DNA of 64,000 nt. Source: Isoetes taiwanensis (Eukaryota > Streptophyta > Lycopodiopsida > Isoetales > Isoetaceae). A program made the position numbers and the translations under genes. The stretch covers positions 26,158,617 through 26,222,616 of the forward strand of contig JAJEKV010000002.1 of the NCBI GenBank assembly GCA_021234155.1, given 5' to 3'. This document shows, in pieces, positions 33,300 to 45,470 of the stretch. Each line of letters starts with the position of its first letter. Position 1 is the first letter of the stretch. Under the pieces are notes generated by a model. The model saw only the letters and a program-made list of their open reading frames with translations, searched no databases and had not been told where the DNA came from.

Positions 33300-36010
33300 T
33301 AGAATAGAATATGATTTTATCGTCCACGGAGACCAACTGGCCTATGGGACCCAAGTACCAAAAAGAGAGCAAGCAAATTACTACGTGGATTAAAAACCCA
33401 CCAAGGGTTTTGGGGAAACCTTAGTAGCAATAAGGATGCCGACATAACGCACGCTTATATACATAATCACAAGTACATCTGAGGTTAACCGCCTGACAAA
33501 AGGGGGCAGTCCATAAGTCGATCCATTACCTCCAGGAGGTACGATCCCAACAAGCCTACAGAGGCCGTGCTCAAGAGCTCATGTGCAGTGGCCCGATGGG
33601 GCACAACTAACCGAGCATACCGGTCCGGATATGCTTTCAGATTTGTACGGACAGGCAAGGGCGTGGACTTTCATCCTCAATGGCGCTGCTGACGCGATCT
33701 ACTGCACTCGCCCTCACGCGCCCCCAATCCATCTCCCCTGTCTCACGCGGAGGTGTGTGCACTGCAAGGACCGGCACCACTGGGCGCTTTTCATGGGTAG
33801 ATGGGTGCTAGTGAGTGTGTGGGCCCCTCGTGGAGCGCGGATTAACTCGCCATTGAGCATAATTTGCCACCTTGATGGCTTAATAGCGTCAGTATCCTGT
33901 GCCGCGCCGCGCCAAGCATCCGGGCACGCCCGGGCGCGCCTTCTGCATGCACCGGTCCACCAGGAAGCTCGCATGGATTCCCCATCGCCAGGAACCACTG
34001 GGTTTGCTTGTCTTTCCAAAGAAGCTTTGAGTCGCCAAGTGCCTACTTCCCCACATCGCCAAAGCAAGCGTTGGGCAGTCGTGGCTTCAACCCATAGCCA
34101 CCACCTTTGGAAGTAAATAATGTGACGTCCATTGCAGACCCTCTCGTAATGGAAGGAAGCTCGCCTCTGGAGCAAAGATCCGATATGGGGACCGTGGATT
34201 TCACCCCAAAGTAGTTCGGGCCAAGAAGGCCTTCCCAGACTCGCCTAGATCGCTCCAAGTGGTGACGGAGACACCGCCCCTTACACTTGCCCCATAGAGG
34301 AGGACCGGTTCAACCAAGGCCCTCAACAAGTGTGCTGGTGACTCCATGCATACAAATACGCTTTGTGGACCGTTGTTTTGCATTGCATACGTGGCTTTCC
34401 AAATTGCAAAGGACTGAATCTGATGGATGCATCCAAGCAGGTGGTAGTAGAAAACTCAATGCCCAAATACTTATAAGATGAAGCCACCTCCACTACCCCG
34501 CCTCGGTAAGTGAATGAGGGAAGGCGTGGGTGCCGGATGATGGGACCAGAAGCACCCTTCGCCTTGGCCAAGTTAACTTCGCAAGATGCCGATTGAATTG
34601 GGCGTAAAGTGTCCAAAGCATCCAGGTGGCATTGCATGTCCCCGGGGTATATGCGCGAGCAGGTCAACATCATTAGCATATATGAGTTGCCGATTATGTG
34701 GTGCATCAACTGAGCCTCTCCTGCCGCAGCCACTCTTCGCCCGCCGAAAGGCCCCCGCCACCCTTTAACGTTATTAACAACGCCCCGCGACAAGGTGAGA
34801 TTTAATTTGGTAAAGCCTCTGCGATAGTTCCAGATATACATTTTGCAGTCACGGGTCCCTACCGCCCTTAATCTGTCCCATTAACTTATCCCGAGGTAAT
34901 CGGGTAGGTCAAAGCCTTTGCGAATCCGCCAAAGCAACAAAGACAAAGTTCTCAAGCAAGGATTCCGTATCTCTATGAGTGTTCGCAGAGTGAAGATATA
35001 GCCATTAGTAGAATGCCGGCTTAAAGCTCCCCAGTCACAAGAGAGCCCGTGACTTCTCCATCCTTCCGCCCAAAGTGCCGGGCCAGCCGCCAAGAATCCC
35101 AAGCAACTTGCGCCACGTAACTCGATTATACGGTACGGGAGTAGTTGGCCGTCAGTTCCTCGCTGTATGGGCACAACTCTACCGTAGTCCAAAGGCGGGG
35201 AAGCTTCCTGCAATGCCCCGGTTGAAGGAGTGCTGTGAGTGAACCGCACCATTAACCTACCACTTGAGAAGCCTCACCGCGATACCATCCTAAATCTCAC
35301 GCCCCCAGCTAGGGCGCTGCGCCCACAGTGAGATCCTCTTCCCGCAGAATGACCTCAAAGGGCAGGGCCTCCATCTCAGGGAGGTACCGCCTGCTTCCTA
35401 CGGCAGCCAGAAGTATCTCACCCATTGTTCCGTGGTAATATTTCCCGTGGGTCGTAAGTGTGCTTACTTCAAGACCTTTCTCCTAAGGCCTCTAGGTGGC
35501 GGCCTAGTAGACCAAACATCTGCTACCGAAGCTCCTAAGGCACCGCTTTTGCACTTTGAGGAAGGAGCGTATTGACCTGGATATTCATGCAAGGAATGGT
35601 GGGTCCACTTGGCGAGCCATCGTTTCACTCTCGACATTCGCCATCGAACCCGCTGATTGCGGGGAAGGTGGTTCGGCCGTGGATCGCCGAGCCACTCCTC
35701 CCAAAGCATCCATCCCCCTACCCTCGGCGAGCCGGGTTCAATTCGGCGTCACGTTGAAGTGTGGGAGCTGCAGCACTCCCGGCTCATGCTCAAGCATCCT
35801 CGCATAGACTCGCCGCGATGATCATAGTCGAGACGCCAACCGCGGGTACATGGGGTGTTGGGGCAATAGGGCTTTCGGTTGGCTGCCAATCCATCCGCAA
35901 GAACTGAAAGGGGTCAGATGGCTCGAGTCTACTTCTGCGCCCCTAGATCCTAATTGGTCCCTGGCATTAATCGGGCTAGTGATCAAGTGTATAGTGAAAA
36001 TTGAGATCAA
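33300..36010 (-). mobile_element. LINE-B copy 2, inverted, degenerate
   Basis: The - strand carries reverse transcriptase pieces of the same family as 22-25 kb: IFTLRTLIEIRNP near 35000, LIYANDVDLLA near 34690, SEVNLAKAKG-like DNA, SYKYLGIEFSTT near 34440-34470, and upstream LGASVADVWSTRPPP near 35530. The block is GC-rich against its surroundings. On the - strand it ends in TATTCTATTCT (33300-33315), a possible short pentanucleotide tail like the one at 25.7 kb. It is 5' truncated near 36.0 kb. Confidence 0.72.
34323..34841 (-). pseudogene. LINE-B reverse transcriptase 3' half
   Basis: A 172-codon - strand frame with VNLAKAKGASGP, the typical post-YADD 'N-x-x-K-(T/A)-K' strand, followed by VVEVASSYKYLGIEFSTT, the primer-grip/thumb region of LINE RTs. 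The YA(N)DD-type box itself is read in an overlapping frame at 34573-34761, so a frame break separates them. In that frame the box reads YANDVD, with the first catalytic Asp replaced. Confidence 0.7.
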
Positions 36011-36821
36011 CATGAATTATAGACACTTCAAAAAATTATTGGCTTATAGCTCTTGGAGTTGACAACTTATGGCCGCAAGCCTTACATGAAAACTTGTTAT
36101 ACTAAAGGAGAAATAATTCACAATCTCAAATAGCTTCTTTGAGCTAAATATGGTTTGACGACATTATTTAATGTCATCTAATAGCAGAAAAACATGAAAA
36201 CATGCAAATCAACATGTTTTATCATAGAATGTCAATTACTTTCAATTTTAGAAATGTTTGGACCCCTTTATGCTAGAAACTTTAAAGAATGCAGTTCTGG
36301 CTTGACGTAAAAACTGCTGGATTCTATAAGGTTTTGGCAACCACCACAACATATTAGTAAATCTATTGGTCATGAAATTCTCCATAGCCATAAAGAATCG
36401 AGTGAAGTTTCCAAAAGTAGTGGTATCTTGTGAAGTGAAAATTTCTCTTGTTAGATATCTGGGTTTAAGTGGCAGAGGGTATGTTGGACCAATTCTTGTG
36501 GATGAACCAAGAATAGTTCCAGTAACAACTCTAGTGTTAACTAGACATCATATATACGACATTTACACTAGATTGCTGGATACACATGGTGCTAATCTAA
36601 CCTCTCCATTGAACAACAAATAATAACAAAGTCATCTTTCATGTTGGAACCACACATGTAGGGAGTTTACATTGAGAGCTATGACCAAAATTGCTTTCGG
36701 ATGAATCCTATAACATCCAATCTTTCTTTTGAAAGCCATATAAACATATCCCCGCGGCAATGACGGGCGCATGTTTATATTATGAGACAATCAAGATCCT
36801 TATTGGCCTCTCCAATTATGC
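36011..36821. other. no gene recognised
   Basis: AT-rich. An 85-codon + strand frame at 36366-36623 (VKFPKVVVSCEVKISLVRYL) has no known motif and no neighbours. Confidence 0.3.
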
Positions 36822-36945
36822 GCAGCAATGTTACAACATCTACGAAAGCCCGTGCCCTACGTATGCACAACAACACCGGGGCAGCAATCTTACAATGTCT
36901 ACGAAAGCACATGCCCTACATATGGGCAGCAACGCCGGGCACACT
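36822..36945 (+). repeat. short tandem repeat, ~62-bp units
   Basis: GCAGCAATSTTACAAYRTCT followed by ACGAAAGC and TGCCCTAC(G/A)TATG occurs twice in full, and GCAGCAACGCCGGGCAC begins a third unit. Confidence 0.7.
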
Positions 36946-37019
36946 TTTATTAGTATTAAATTTCAAAAGAAAATGAATGGAAAAAAAAAAAGATAAATAA
37001 TTAACAATGTGAAGAGAAT

Positions 37020-37260
37020 GATGTCATTCTTCATTCTTATTGGGAGCGAAATAGGAAAATGTTATTGAATGTGTCCATTGTAAAAAAACTAGACTTTCAT
37101 TTCTTACACTAATCATGAATTGCGTAAGTTTCTACTTAATTTGATTAAGTAATGGGCAAGTGCGGGAATTGACTAACATTTTACAAGAGGTAAAGGTAGT
37201 GTGATACCATGATAACCCAAACATATCGATAACATTCTTACCTATTTACTTATGTAAAGA
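37020..37260 (+). repeat. dispersed repeat shared with 51.28-51.48 kb
   Basis: AAAAACTAGACTTTCATTTC, TATGAATTGC/CATGAATTGC, GGGAATTGA-like and ACATTCTTRCCTATTTA occur in the same order at both places. Likely an old transposon fragment; type unknown. Confidence 0.6.
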
Positions 37261-40130
37261 AATGAGAAAGAGCAATCCTATATTATAAAACCGTGGCGTA
37301 AGAAACTTGGATTTCTGCATCCATCTGTGTGCCCATGTTAGGAGATGTATAAGAAAGGAAAAAGACACAGCTTGGTTTTTCCAGGAAGGTTTCATTGATG
37401 TTCTCGGCACGATTTTAAAAAACTGAAGATAAGTTAATGGTACATGCAAATGTTGTTGCAACTATGCGATCAACTCTATTGGTTATGCAGCCAAATGATT
37501 CTATATGCATAATATAGCCTATATTTGATATTAGTTGCTGGCAGCATGATGTAGACCAGTTAGAAAGTTGAATATAAATCAGATATATTCAGTTTTGCAG
37601 AGTTGACTAAACTGTTCCAGACCAGCTTCATTTCATGTTACACATGTTGCTCTTCATAATTCATCCCACTTATCATCAGCAATTGTTCCCATTTGGCATA
37701 AAGGTTTCCCGGCTACTGGCTGTCCTCAGGTGTATGGCATACAAGGATTTCATTTGCCAAAGCATGGCCTTTATTGGATCCTTCTTGCAAATCATTTTTT
37801 CATAAAGAGCAGGTGGGAATATTTCATTCGGTAGAAGGAGGATCTACTAGCCCCCTTTTTCATCAATGGTTTGGCTTTATCTCTTCCTTCTTCTGTTTAT
37901 TTTTTGTTTGCATTTTGGCCAAAAAAAGCCTCTCAATCTGTAGAATTTGGAAAGAAGCCTTAGAGGAATGGCAGAAGAAAGAATCTGCAGGAATTGGATT
38001 AGCTAGAAACCTTGATTTCAAAAGTGCAATAAATAGAGAGATAGCAAAGATAACATGCTAAATGGATATTTGCTACAAATAGTTCTTCACCAATTCATTC
38101 ATTAGAGGCTGAAAAATCTGGCATTCAATTGATAATTGGACCAGTCTTCTTTCATTGTCGTATCGTCTTTGAATTTGCTCTTCATCAATTCAAGTTTTAA
38201 CAGGTTATTTGCTGCAAATAGTTCTTCACCAATTCATTCATTAGAGGCTGAAAACTCTGTCATAGTATTCTAAGGTAATTCTGGCACTTCAATGTTGTAG
38301 CTAGATTTCTTTTTTTAAGGAGGTGTGCCTGTTGTGCCTGAACTCCTGTTTTGTGTGTCCAGGCAGTGCTGATGAATCAATAGAGGCATATAAAGGGCTT
38401 TGATTATTTGGCTCAAATACCTGTTCATATCAATTCATTCATCAGAGGTATGCACACGCTGTGAAGTATCTACATTCCTTTCGCTTCTTAGCATTTCTTA
38501 ATTGCTGTTCTATAATATAATAGCATTTCTTAATTACTTTCCTGTGTACATGCTTCTTAGCATTTCTTGATTACTTTGTTTTTCATTCATCAGGGGTATG
38601 TACACGCTTTTTTTTGTGTCGTTTGGTATAAGGTTTCGTACAAATTCCCATTGACTAAAGCACGTTTTACAATGAAAAAAATTGTATCGCAAGAATGTTT
38701 CCAAATTGCTCGCTTGCCACAGTGTAGAAACAATAATATCATGTGGCAATATGCCAAAACAATGCCTAAGGTGCAATAATACAAGGTCATGGTCAAAGCT
38801 GAACAGAGTCATACTTCTAAGTCTTATAGAATGTAAATATATGCATGAATAGACTTGTGAATCCTCTTGTGCAGCCTGCTTCATAATTTAGCTAGACCAG
38901 ACGCAGTTCATGGTTGGTTGTGCCTGTTCCAGTCAAAGATGCAAGGTAAAATGATTGGACACAATAATGTTTATGTTGCAGATTTGAATTCTCAATAAAT
39001 GCCAGATTGGTAACAATGATTTAAGATACAATCTCAAATTGCTATTACATGGGGAGCTCTGTAACTGTAAAGTTGCGTTAAAACCTGGGGCAGAATATTA
39101 ATAAAATGCATATGCATGACTCCAGCTCAGGTAGAATGTTAATAAAATGCATACGCATGATTGCTTGGTCTCAAATTTATACTTAACATAACATTAGCTT
39201 CTGGTTGATAATGAAGTTGCATCAGATCTCGACAAACTAGGTTTTCAATAAACCGTTAATGTCTTCCAAATTACATATGTGTTGCAACTACATTTAACAA
39301 CATTACATCACTTTTAGAAAAGTCGTTTCACATTATTGCCATTACCATAACCACCATAGTTAAAATGTGCACTAATACGAGACTCTGAGATAGACCATAA
39401 TTTCTCCCCACATCTTTATGGTAGATAACATTGTTAGGAAAGCTTCTGCTGATAGCTTCATTGAATAGATTCGAATTGGTTTCAACTATGGCTATGGCTT
39501 TGCATTCAAGCTTTATTCTTTTTAAATAAGTAGACACCAGGGGCATGCTAAGAGATGATGTTAGTAAAAGAGACATTTGTTGTCCAATATCATATGTCCT
39601 TGAAGGCGATAAAAGTGGACCAATAATGCTTGAGGATAAAGAGATTATAGATCATAGTGTAAAATAACCTTGCAATATCTAGCATAATAACAGGGGGTTG
39701 CCTTTGTCTTTTTGTACAACTTTTCCTATGGTTTCCATATGATTTGATGGCCATATTCATAAGGTGTACTGATCAGTACTTTTAAAGTGCACCCACTAAT
39801 TTTATTACCAAAAATCTATACGGCCAATGGTTTCCTCCATTTTTATTTCTTTTTCCTTTTTTCTTTTATTTTCTCTTTTAAGAGTAGACTCGAGCAATTT
39901 ATTTTAGGATTATTTGGAGTGTGCTGAAGATGGGTCGGATTTGAAGGAATATCAGATTAGTTCTAGCGGAAGGATGAATCGGAGCTTGAATTGGCGTACT
40001 GGTCATCTTGATGCTAAAGGTACTCCACTGAAGTAGAAACTTTTAATAAAGCCTCCCCTGCATCTTAACAACCCTTTTTTGATTCTTTGCATGCCGGCAG
40101 CTATGATTTAGGGTTGAATCTTTGCAAAGC
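37261..40130. other. AT-rich stretch with small local repeats, no clear gene
   Basis: A 95-codon + frame at 37774-38061 ends in EALEEWQKKESAGIGLARNL; it is not recognised. A 57-bp segment containing AATAGTTCTTCACCAATTCA recurs at about 38060 and 38210. AGCATTTCTTRATTRCT is found three times at 38490-38575. A ~40-bp duplication with TTAATAAAATGCATAYGCAT lies at 39090-39162. Confidence 0.4.
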
Positions 40131-40139
40131 ACAAGTCTT

Positions 40140-40500
40140 TGAATCTTGGTTTTCGGATCTTGGGTTCACTCAAAAGGTACAAAATGGCAGAGCAGACTGG
40201 CCCGATCTGTGCTAAGGAGGTCAGCAAAGAAACCAAGGAGCGTTCATGACCATTCCATTCCATTTGTTGTCGAAACAGCAGATGCCACGAAGGTAGGTTT
40301 TTGTTTCCCCCACCCGCCCCCACCATCGCCATCAAATCCGGCTTCTGCCTGCGCCATTAAAACTGGACCTCTTGCTATCGGCAACCAAAGCCCATAACTG
40401 CATTAAACATGCTTGTTTCATATTTCGGGATGAGTTGGATGGAAGTTGATGCTGCTGCTTATATCAGGAACATCATGAAGAACGGAAACAAGGTCACAAA
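40140..40500 (+). pseudogene. possible two-exon remnant, unknown protein
   Basis: One frame reads LARSVLRRSAKKPRSVHDHS and then FVVETADATK before a donor AAG|GTAGGT at 40290. A second open segment, LNMLVSYFGMSWMEVDAAAY then IRNIMKNGNK, precedes AAGGTCACA at 40492. No joining can be proved and no domain is recognised. Confidence 0.25.
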
Positions 40501-40873
40501 TGCTTTTTCTTGCTTTTCAACTTCTATGATTGTTTTATGATTCTGTTAAATGTCTCAAAACAGCAATCTCAAAACTCCTTTGCAGCCTAATTGCAGATTC
40601 TCAGCTTAAGGAGGAAGATTAAACTTGGGCGTCAAATTATGCCAGGTTTACACAGCACACAGCACACACAGCACATTAATTCACATGTCAGACAAGCATT
40701 ACATTAGCATATTGGTTCTTTTGCAAACAAATTATCAAAAGGCTTTGGCCAGACAATTAATGGTCATCGTCTCTGTTTTCTATACTTCAATGTTTTCTAT
40801 GCTTCAATGGCAGGTGATAACCATCTCCACAAGTGGCTGAAAATTACAGTCAACAATTTGAGATTGGGCTGTT

Positions 40874-40925
<52 letters not shown>
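40874..40925 (-). repeat. (GATA)n, distal part of the LINE-A tail
   Basis: About thirteen units left of a MITE. The array resumes in register on the other side of the MITE at 41683, so one array was split. Confidence 0.75.
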
Positions 40926-40927
<2 letters not shown>

Positions 40928-41682
40928 GATATATTCAACAAAACCTGGACTTATTCAGATTTAATAGATAGTGCTTCAAGGATGCTATTATAAGATTATA
41001 TGTATTGTTTAACTCTTCTTGATTTTGCAAATTTTTATAAATTTTAATTACATAAATTTGTCTTTAAATTAAATGTGTAACGGTTTTTCTAAACTAATTT
41101 TACTAGAGGAATTAGACATTTCAATATAGGATTTCAATTTTCAGTGATTTAATAAGTTTACAATTTGGCAATTAGGATAATCTGTAAATAAAACATGATG
41201 GTTTGATAATCAATTCACTTAAAATTATTATAAGGATTTTATAACTTATAAACTCTTGGCATTGAAGTTAATTAAATAATAAAGTTTTTTTTTTAGTAAC
41301 AATATTTTGAATATTTTATTATTGATGAAATAAACTATGTTTGAAAATTAATTAATAAAAAACTGTTCAATTTTATTATGTTTAAAACATATGTAATCAT
41401 CTAATTAATTACAACCTAAAACGTCCTTCAAATATTTTGATAAGACAACATTTTAACAACATATAGTTCTTAATGAAAAATTTATTCTAAGTAGATTGAA
41501 ATGAAAATTTGTTTACAAATTAATTTTATGCTCTAGTAACCATTATAATTTTTATTAAGATAACCTGATAAAATTATTAAAATAAATAAGAGTTAAAAAA
41601 AAGATACTTATAATCTTACAATGTCATCCTTGAAATATATCTATTAGATTTGAATAAGTCCAGATTTTGTTAAATATGTCAT
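40926..41682. mobile_element. AT-rich MITE with ~80-bp terminal inverted repeats, hAT-like
   Basis: The left end ATGATATATTCAACAAAACC is mirrored by the right end, which read inward begins ATGACATATTTAACAAAATC. The match continues with gaps to about 80 bases (CTGGACTTATTCA, TTCAAGGATG, GATTATA). The element is 757 bases long and non-coding. Both flanks are GATA repeats, so the target duplication can be 4, 8 or 12 bases (ATAGATAG), which fits the 8 of hAT elements but cannot prove it. Confidence 0.8.

Positions 41683-41775
<93 letters not shown>
41683..41775 (-). repeat. (GATA)n, proximal part of the LINE-A tail
   Basis: About 23 units directly joined to the 3' end of the LINE on the - strand. 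It takes the place of a poly(A) tail. Confidence 0.85.
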
Positions 41776-41777
<2 letters not shown>

Positions 41778-42017
41778 CATTATTGTCCCTTGTACCCTGA
41801 GGCCCGTGGACTTATGTAGCATGGGCGAGCTCCCTTACGGGTGCTACTAGCACATCATGCTGGTTTACAATGTAACCTTTTCTGAAGGCTTTACTTTTCT
41901 CTATTAATACCGGCACCCCGCTTTGGATCGACTTCATGGCCGTGCACGGGTGCATCGTTATCAATCAGCTTTGAGCTGAGCGTTTTCAGGGCGGTTATGT
42001 TGCGTCTCTCAGGCGGT

Positions 42018-42677
42018 TCATAACAGAAGCCCTTTTTCTTTATGTACCTCTCGGTGCCTTGCCGTCATTTCCCGTATTGCGTCTGCCATATCCCTCATTG
42101 TTTCTGGCCTTGTCATCATGGTGTGTACGGGCTGGCCCCACCTTATATCTCTGTATTTGTTCCTGATGCTTTCATATACCGGGCATTCATTTAGCATATG
42201 ATTTTCATCTTCCACTTCCCCTCTGTCACAGATTCTGCATAACCGGTCCTCTCTCTCTATTCCCCGCCACCTGCCCTTTTCAATTCTTAGGTCGTGGCTT
42301 CCCATTCTGAATCTTGCTAGGATATCCTTCATGGCTTTTCCTAGTAGATTATCCTGATACATCTGTTGTCCTATCTGCTGTTCCGGGTTGAATACTGTCA
42401 TAAGCCATGTTGTCTTGGGCCCCATGTGATTTTGCAACCACGCTTGCGTGGCTTTGTTTGTCCATTCATCATTCCATTCTCCTTCACTAATGAGGTCACC
42501 CATATTCATCCCCATTTTCCTTGTCCACATTGCTACATCCCTAAACCATCTGTTGCTCTCGATTATGTGGGCTTTCGCTGAGTCACTGATCGCAATGCTC
42601 GCTAGCTTATTCGGTTTTCCACCTGCATTGTTCCTTATGAGATATCTGATGGTCCTTTCCCATGCCCTTACTTCCAT
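42018..42677 (-). pseudogene. LINE-A ORF2 C-terminal region with zinc knuckle
   Basis: A 219-codon frame ending in a stop. Near residues 170-186 it has CRICDRGEVEDENHMLNEC, a Cys-x2-Cys...His-x4-Cys arrangement characteristic of the zf-RVT region at the end of many plant LINE ORF2 proteins. It is preceded by a helical region rich in Trp and Met. The frame is separated from the RT frame by about 350 bases with shifts. The stop at 42018 is probably the natural end of ORF2, since a 3' untranslated region and GATA tail follow. Confidence 0.78.
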
Positions 42678-43024
42678 CGGTTTCTGCCCTGTCTCATATA
42701 CTATAGTTGTTTGTGGTGTATTCGTTCTCGGCTTAAATTCATTTTATGCCATTGCTTTTGTAAATTCCTTCTTGCTTTTCCCATTTCTTCTCTGTGGGGC
42801 CCGGTCCCGGGCCTCCTCGCCCCCATATAGCTGTGTAGTTGCAACTACTGCGCTGAACAGATAGCATTTGATTTCCCAGTTTATTATCCTGCTTTTGTTG
42901 CAGAAAGTTTTCATATTTTAATAGATTTCGATGGCTGTCTGGAATCTTGCATCTGCCCCTTTAGCCCATTTCCCATTGCCATGCGCGCCATTATCCCGGA
43001 TACGTGATACGTTGATTCTTCTAG

Positions 43025-43804
43025 TTACGTTCCCGGATATTTAAAGCGGTTTATGTCTACTTTTGTGGCGAAAAAGACTATTTTGATTTTTTGCGAGATT
43101 AAGCGTCCACGATGTCTTTTTCGAGAAGTTTTCCACGAGTTTGTTAACACGTGCATCCCCTTGTTCTTTGTGGCCATCATGCTCAGGTCATCTGCATATA
43201 GCATGATGGGTACCTTGGTGTCCCCTAGGATAGGGGCGTCTGTGTCCCCTTGCTGTTCTACTATAAAATCCTGTAATGCATCTATGTATATTCCAAACAA
43301 TGTGGGGGATAGTGGGCACCCCTGTTTGACCCCCGTGTCACAATCTATCGCTTTCCCTTCTTCTTCCATTTTTGCATATACATTATAGTACAATCTTGCA
43401 ATTGCCCCTACCATATCCTTTGGTGCATGCATATCTATAAGCCTTTGTATTAGTTTTTCCCTCGGAATTGTGTCAACAAAGCAGCATATTATTTTCTTCC
43501 CCTGGTTTCTGTTCTGTTCTACCAGTATCCTGAGTGTCACTAGGTGGTCTGTTGTTGAGTGTTCCGGCCTGAACCCTGCTTGTCCCTATGCTCTCCGGTT
43601 CCCTCCCTCTGCCCAATGCTTCAGTTTATTGTCTAAAACTTTTCCAAACCATTTTGCGAAAATGGAACTCACCATTATAGTTCTGTAATTTCCAGGTTCC
43701 TGTCTGCTCCCTCCCTTGTGTAGGGGTATCACCCTGTTATACGCCCATCTAGCTGGTAGTCCTGTGTGTATGATGCCGTTGAAAATATCTGTCACCTGTT
43801 TCAC
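43025..43804 (-). pseudogene. LINE-A reverse transcriptase domain
   Basis: Two overlapping frames give a near-complete RT. Frame 43804-43586 has WAYNRVIPLHKGGSRQEPGN followed by YRTIMVSS (fingers). Frame 43540-43025 has KKIICCFVDTIPREKL (first catalytic Asp in FVD), then GVKQGCPLSPTLFGIYIDAL and MLYADDLSMMA, the catalytic YADD box with both Asp residues kept. One frame change lies between them, near 43560. The RT lies between the endonuclease and the zinc knuckle, as expected for ORF2. Confidence 0.85.
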
Positions 43805-44036
43805 GATTACTGAATCTGCACATTTTTATAGTTCCATGTTAACCCGTATAGGTCTGGGGCTTTGTTATTGGCCATTCTATTCAATGCCATCATCACTTCC
43901 TGTGTGTTAAAACATGGCTTGTCCATCCCTTGTAATTCTGGTATTGGTCTTTGGAGATGCTCGGTCTGCCTCTGATTTCTCGGGTAGATCTCCCATCCGG
44001 CCCGCCCCAATATCCTCTTGTGTCTTTGCCATTTTT

Positions 44037-45338
44037 TTACGGTTCCCTTGCCCTTTCCTTTAAACCCTCTCCGAAATTTCCGGGGTTGCTTTTCGGGAGT
44101 TTGCTTGATCCCCATTGGTGTTGTACCAGATTTTTTGTTTCTCTTTGCTCTCGGCATTTTTCAGATATATACTTTTTTCTGGTTTGATATGTCTCCCCTT
44201 CCCTCACGCTCTCGACCCTTCTTTTCTGTTCTCTGCACTCATCGTCATACCAACTCGAGGCCTTGAACGCATCCTTCCTCCTTTTTCTTCTTCTCTTTCC
44301 AAAAACCTCAGTTGCTACTTTTGCTGTTATATCATTAAGCTTGTCTCCATTTTCGTCTGCCCTATGCGCCCCCCAATTCCATTTCCCCATTTCTTCTTGG
44401 ACGTACTGCACAAATACATCTACTTGTTTATCTTGAAACTGTATTTTCAGTTTCCCGTTAATTTCCTCTGTTTCTTGTTGCCGGTCTTTCGGGGTGTATT
44501 CGTCCTCCGTAAGTGTAAGCTGTATAGGTCTGTGGCTCTCCCTTTTATCGATCGGCCATTCTAGGAGCATGAAACCCGATACTATCTCCGCTGCAGTGTC
44601 ATTCATTATCACATAATCCACTATACTTTTCCCGTGTGCATTCTGGCTCGTGTACTTCCCTGACCCCTCCCACTTTTGTACCCCGTTGGCTATAGTGACC
44701 CCTGTAGTCGAGCATATCTCAAGTAGTAGCTCCCCCCTGGCATTGACTTCGCGCTCGTCTTACGTACTCTGTCCCATTCCTCGACCTTGTCGTGCTAGTC
44801 CATTGTCCATTTGTGTCTTCCATACTCGTGATTTGTGCACGATTTTCGCCTTAATCGCGTTCGGATAAGCCTATTAATATCATTGGACCCTGTTCTTTCC
44901 ATTTCATCATAGTCTCCCCCAGTTTTAACAGTTCTAGTTTATCACTGCTTGGTGGGTAATAAGCTAAAATCAGAATTAACTCTATTTTGTTCTGTAATTG
45001 TATACTCAAAACCATGTATCTCTTATTGACATCCGATTGCAAAATACATGCACTTTTTACTACATTTTTCTTTTAACATAACGGGCTAATCTGCACTCCC
45101 TCTTCCAATCTTGAAGTTTTTGTCCTTCCAAAGATGTGAGCAGTTGGTACCCTTCCTCCTCTGGCGGTCTTTTTATGTTGTGCTCCCACGTCTCCACCAG
45201 ACATATTATATCGGAACCGTGTGCCTTCCGCCCTCTCCTATCATCCCAAAGGGTACAGTGCGGTTCAATACCAAATCTTCGTCTCTTTCCACCGAGGTTG
45301 CTCTCTCTGGGTGTCCGTGTGTTTGCTCCATTTCCCAA
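44037..45338 (-). pseudogene. LINE-A ORF2 endonuclease and linker, frame broken
   Basis: Frame 45338-45060 has SDIICLVETWE, the conserved Glu-containing strand of APE-type endonucleases. Frame 45042-44851 has LQNKIELILILAYYPPSSDK and MILIG, where the usual G-D-F-N box is disrupted. Frame 44621-44037 begins DYVIMNDTAAEIVSGF, then HRPIQLTL near the catalytic His region (SHRP), and then a long Lys/Arg/Glu-rich linker to the RT. Domain order is normal, but at least two frame changes are needed. Confidence 0.8.
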
Positions 45339-45470
45339 TCTTCTTGGTCTCCCTCTTGTTTTTCATGGTGGGGTTGGATTCATATTCGGCTGGGCCGTGC
45401 TATTCGGTCCTCCGGCCCCTTTCCCCCCTCTTTCTTCCCCCCTGATGCTACTGGCTTCATTAGCCGGGGG

